From: a candidate division CSSED10-310 bacterium
Lineage (GTDB): Bacteria > CSSED10-310 > JAFGDC01
DNA length: 7,559 nt
NCBI GenBank assembly: GCA_016932295.1
Contig: JAFGDC010000421.1
Location: forward strand, 1-7,559
Direction: 5' to 3'
Position 1 is the first letter of the stretch; the number at the start of each line of letters is the position of its first letter. The notes under the pieces were generated by a model, which had not been told where the DNA came from, did not search any database, and worked only from the letters and a program-made list of their open reading frames with translations. Of the stretch, positions 5,090-7,559 are shown in pieces. A program made the position numbers and the translations under genes.

Positions 5090-7559
5090 ATGGTTCGCCG
5101 CATCGCGTTGGTGCTCGTTGTGGTGGCGTTGGTCGTGCTGGCGCTCATCGCCGCGATCCACACACCGATGGTACAACGCGGGTTGTGCCGGCGTCTCGAG
5201 ATGTTACTGACGGACCAGTTGGATCGCCCCGTGACTGTTCGGGCATTGCGATTTTCGTTCCTGGGCGCCATCCATGTCGAGGATTTTTCCATCGCCAATC
5301 CTCCCGAGTTCCCCGGCCTCATGCTACAGGTGGAGGATTTGTCCGCTGCGCTGGATCTGTCCGCTCTGCTGCACGGACGGCTGTCCATCCTCAAGCTCAC
5401 TCTCGAGCACCCGACGTTCACCTATTTCCAGGATGCCGAAGGCAATGACAACATGCCGGCTGGCGGGGGGGAATCCACGACCCCGAAGAGTGATCCACGC
5501 CAGGGGTTGGAGACGGTCTTCAACAAGATATCGGCGGCATCGGCGGTAATCCGGGATGGTGTCTTCAGGTTGGAACTGGCGCGTGAGGAACTGAATCTGA
5601 CCGTGTCAGGCATACACATTGACATCCGCGGCAATGCCTCGACCAATCGCTATGCCACCGCGATCGATTTGCGGGACATCAGGTTCACACTGGCTGACAT
5701 CCTGCATCTGGATGGTCGGATCACCGGGATGGTGGAAGCCGGCGCCGGAGGGTGCTCCAGTCGTGGTGTAAAGGTCAGCCTGCAGGATGAGGCCGTGCTG
5801 CTGGACATTGCGGCGGTGGAACTGGATGATTATTTCGATCCCCGCCTCAGGATCCATGCAAGGCTCACTACCAGCATGGAGGCCCTGGAACATATCTTCC
5901 ATTTCGATGCTCCCGTTAAGGCCGCTCTATCCATGGAACTGATCCTCAGCGGCCCACCTGATTCCATGGCGGGAACCGCTGTCCTGGAAGTCGATGATGC
6001 CCGGGTCGATAAACTGGCGGTACAGCACCTGCGTGCTGAAATGGAATACCGTGAAGAACATATTCGGTTCACCAGCCTGAATGCCCAGACCTCGGGTGGC
6101 ATGCTCAAAGGTGTCGGAGACCTGGATTTCGGTAAGGAGCCCGGTCTTTCCTTTGATATGAACCTGGAGAACGTGGATCTTGCCCAGGTGCTCGCCTCCT
6201 ATGAAGCGGATGTGCTGGCGGACCGGATGGAGTGGTCCGGCGCCGGAGTCTTTTCCCTGCCTGACTTCGATGCCGCACGGATGTCCATCACGGGAGAAGT
6301 ATGGCATGGGTTGCAGGGACCGAAACGGACAACCAGGGCCGGGATCCCGTTCGCGGCGCACGCTCCCTTCCGAATCGATGAAAACAGCCTCTCATCATCG
6401 CTTATCAGTCTCCAACTGCCGGGTGGAAACATCAGGATCGATTCTTTCCGCATGGGCTTCGACGGACCAATCAGCGCTGGTATACAGGCCGATCTGGTGG
6501 ATATGAGGAAGGTCGCGCAGACCATCGCCGAACAGACAAAACTGCTGGCCACCCTTGCCACCACGCTCCCGCCCATCAGCGGGCAGGCTTCGCTCCGGGG
6601 CACGGTGGGTGGAACCCTCGATGCACCTGCGTTGACCGGCGTGCTGGTCCTCGATACGGCGGCCATCGACCAGTTTACTGTGAGGACAATGAGGATGCCC
6701 TTCAACTACTCGGCCGACAGCCTGGCCTGGGATATGACCAGAATCGATTTGGAAGCAGGCGGGATCACCACCAGGGGTATGCTGAACCTGGCGGCTCCAG
6801 GCGGCCGCGCATTCGATACCGCCATGTTGCCCGCGGGGAGGCTCGAAATCGGCTCCAGTGGATTACAACTGGCGCCTATCGCCCACCTCCTGGACATCGG
6901 GCCGCTCTCGGGGGAACTGGACCTGCATATCACATACGATGTGAGTGAAGCCGCCAGCGCCGTGCAGCTCGATGTCCAGGGGAAACAGATCAGTTTCGAT
7001 CCGATCGCCGCCGACACTGTCCAGATCGCCGCGCATCTGGCCGAAGGCGAGGTCATCATCGACAATGCCTCTGTCGGGATAGGATCAGGAGCCGTGAAGT
7101 TCTCCGGCCGGATCCGGAGTGATGCCAGCATTACCGCCGGCGGCACCATCCGTGATCTGGACCTGGCCCGTGCCCTGGTGGTGGAAGGATTGGCCGTCGA
7201 AGGCAAGGTGAATGGCACGGCGGCGGTGTCGGGCAGTCTATCCGCGCCCACCGCGGACCTTGACCTGTCGCTCGACACGCTGGCGGTGGCTGGCCTCCCA
7301 TTGTTCAATTTAGCCGTGGAAGCCGAACTCACCGCACCGGAGATGCTGAATTTGCGGATAAAAAGCGAGGCGGAGGAGCTGGCGGCGGCCATCCGCATCG
7401 CGCTTTCCGGTGATGTGCCCGTGGATGGCTCCCTGACACTTCGCGGTATCGATGTCGATCCATTTCTCACGGCGGCTGGCGCCGAGTCCGGAACGATTGT
7501 CTCGAAAATAGATCTCGACGCATCCATCACCGGTTTTCTGGCCGATCCTTCACGACTCA
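5090..7559 (+). CDS. AsmA/TamB-like periplasm-spanning membrane protein (N-terminal 823 aa, 3' end outside window)
   Basis: The frame is open from ATG 5090 to the window edge, 823 codons with no stop. Residues 5-24 form one hydrophobic anchor (IALVLVVVALVVLALIAAI), expected to leave the rest in the periplasm. The next segment, LDRPVTVRALRFSFLGAIHV, then EDFSIANPPEFPG (64-76) and LTLEHPTFTYFQDAEGNDN (103-121), is the typical AsmA-family opening. After a Gly/Ser/Pro linker (123-137) the protein is beta-rich and built of degenerate units of about 100 residues. Each unit has an anchor such as LQLAPIAHLL or LDLARALVV, followed by SG or EG and alternating beta residues (LRGTVGGTLDAPALTGVL). Relatives form long grooves thought to move phospholipids between membranes or to support outer-membrane assembly. 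Whether the C-terminus carries a TamB (DUF490) or AsmA-2 domain cannot be seen. Long antisense frames here are GC-driven shadows. Confidence 0.88.
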   Translation, partial: MVRRIALVLVVVALVVLALIAAIHTPMVQRGLCRRLEMLLTDQLDRPVTVRALRFSFLGAIHVEDFSIANPPEFPGLMLQVEDLSAALDLSALLHGRLSILKLTLEHPTFTYFQDAEGNDNMPAGGGESTTPKSDPRQGLETVFNKISAASAVIRDGVFRLELAREELNLTVSGIHIDIRGNASTNRYATAIDLRDIRFTLADILHLDGRITGMVEAGAGGCSSRGVKVSLQDEAVLLDIAAVELDDYFDPRLRIHARLTTSMEALEHIFHFDAPVKAALSMELILSGPPDSMAGTAVLEVDDARVDKLAVQHLRAEMEYREEHIRFTSLNAQTSGGMLKGVGDLDFGKEPGLSFDMNLENVDLAQVLASYEADVLADRMEWSGAGVFSLPDFDAARMSITGEVWHGLQGPKRTTRAGIPFAAHAPFRIDENSLSSSLISLQLPGGNIRIDSFRMGFDGPISAGIQADLVDMRKVAQTIAEQTKLLATLATTLPPISGQASLRGTVGGTLDAPALTGVLVLDTAAIDQFTVRTMRMPFNYSADSLAWDMTRIDLEAGGITTRGMLNLAAPGGRAFDTAMLPAGRLEIGSSGLQLAPIAHLLDIGPLSGELDLHITYDVSEAASAVQLDVQGKQISFDPIAADTVQIAAHLAEGEVIIDNASVGIGSGAVKFSGRIRSDASITAGGTIRDLDLARALVVEGLAVEGKVNGTAAVSGSLSAPTADLDLSLDTLAVAGLPLFNLAVEAELTAPEMLNLRIKSEAEELAAAIRIALSGDVPVDGSLTLRGIDVDPFLTAAGAESGTIVSKIDLDASITGFLADPSRL

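Noticed and set aside
4609..5421. Minus-strand 270-codon frame antisense to the AsmA-like N-terminus
   Set aside because: Its composition is Arg/Ser/Thr/Pro-rich and low in complexity, as expected for a GC-driven shadow. The plus strand there encodes a clear AsmA-type opening with a ribosome binding site.
6706..7530. Minus-strand 274-codon frame antisense to the AsmA-like gene
   Set aside because: The sequence is Ser/Ala/Arg/Pro-rich without motifs. The plus-strand frame is continuous and shows family repeats, so this is a shadow.

Overview
The window reads as ordinary chromosome of a Gram-negative-type bacterium of moderately to highly GC-rich composition (about 52 and 65% G+C in two lines counted by eye). 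The lineage cannot be fixed from the sequence. An AsmA/TamB-like envelope protein implies an outer membrane, and long PATAN (DUF4388) proteins with HEAT repeats are familiar from deltaproteobacteria-like and candidate phyla. No mobile element, CRISPR array, rRNA or tRNA gene was seen.

Layout. (1) Positions 1-246, plus strand: the last 81 codons of a signal peptide peptidase A (SppA, family S49) gene. (2) Positions 219-3320, minus strand: a 1033-residue protein with an N-terminal PATAN/DUF4388 domain, a winged-helix-like segment, an unusual middle module and a C-terminal HEAT-repeat scaffold. Its 3' end overlaps that of sppA tail to tail by 28 bp. (3) Positions 3321-3536: a short gap with a good sigma70-like promoter for the PATAN-HEAT gene. 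(4) Positions 3537-4472, minus strand: a complete PfkB-family sugar kinase whose C-terminal half closely resembles sulfofructose kinase YihV, although two remembered sulfonate-binding positions appear not to be conserved. (5) Positions 4473-5089: a 617-bp divergent intergenic region without a convincing gene. It holds weak promoter candidates, a near-palindrome, a bulged hairpin and a G-rich tandem repeat. (6) Positions 5090-7559, plus strand: the first 823 codons of a large AsmA/TamB-like protein with an N-terminal membrane anchor and at least six degenerate units of about 100 residues; it runs off the window.

How the genes relate. The kinase and the PATAN-HEAT gene are co-directional but separated by 216 bp with a promoter between them, so they are probably separately expressed. 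SppA (inner-membrane signal-peptide degradation) and the AsmA-like protein (inner-membrane-anchored, periplasm-spanning, probably lipid transport or outer-membrane homeostasis) are both envelope functions, but nothing in the layout couples them. I see no clear multi-gene novel system. The most interesting items are the architecture of the PATAN-HEAT protein, the repeat periodicity of the AsmA-like protein, and the substrate question for the YihV-like kinase.
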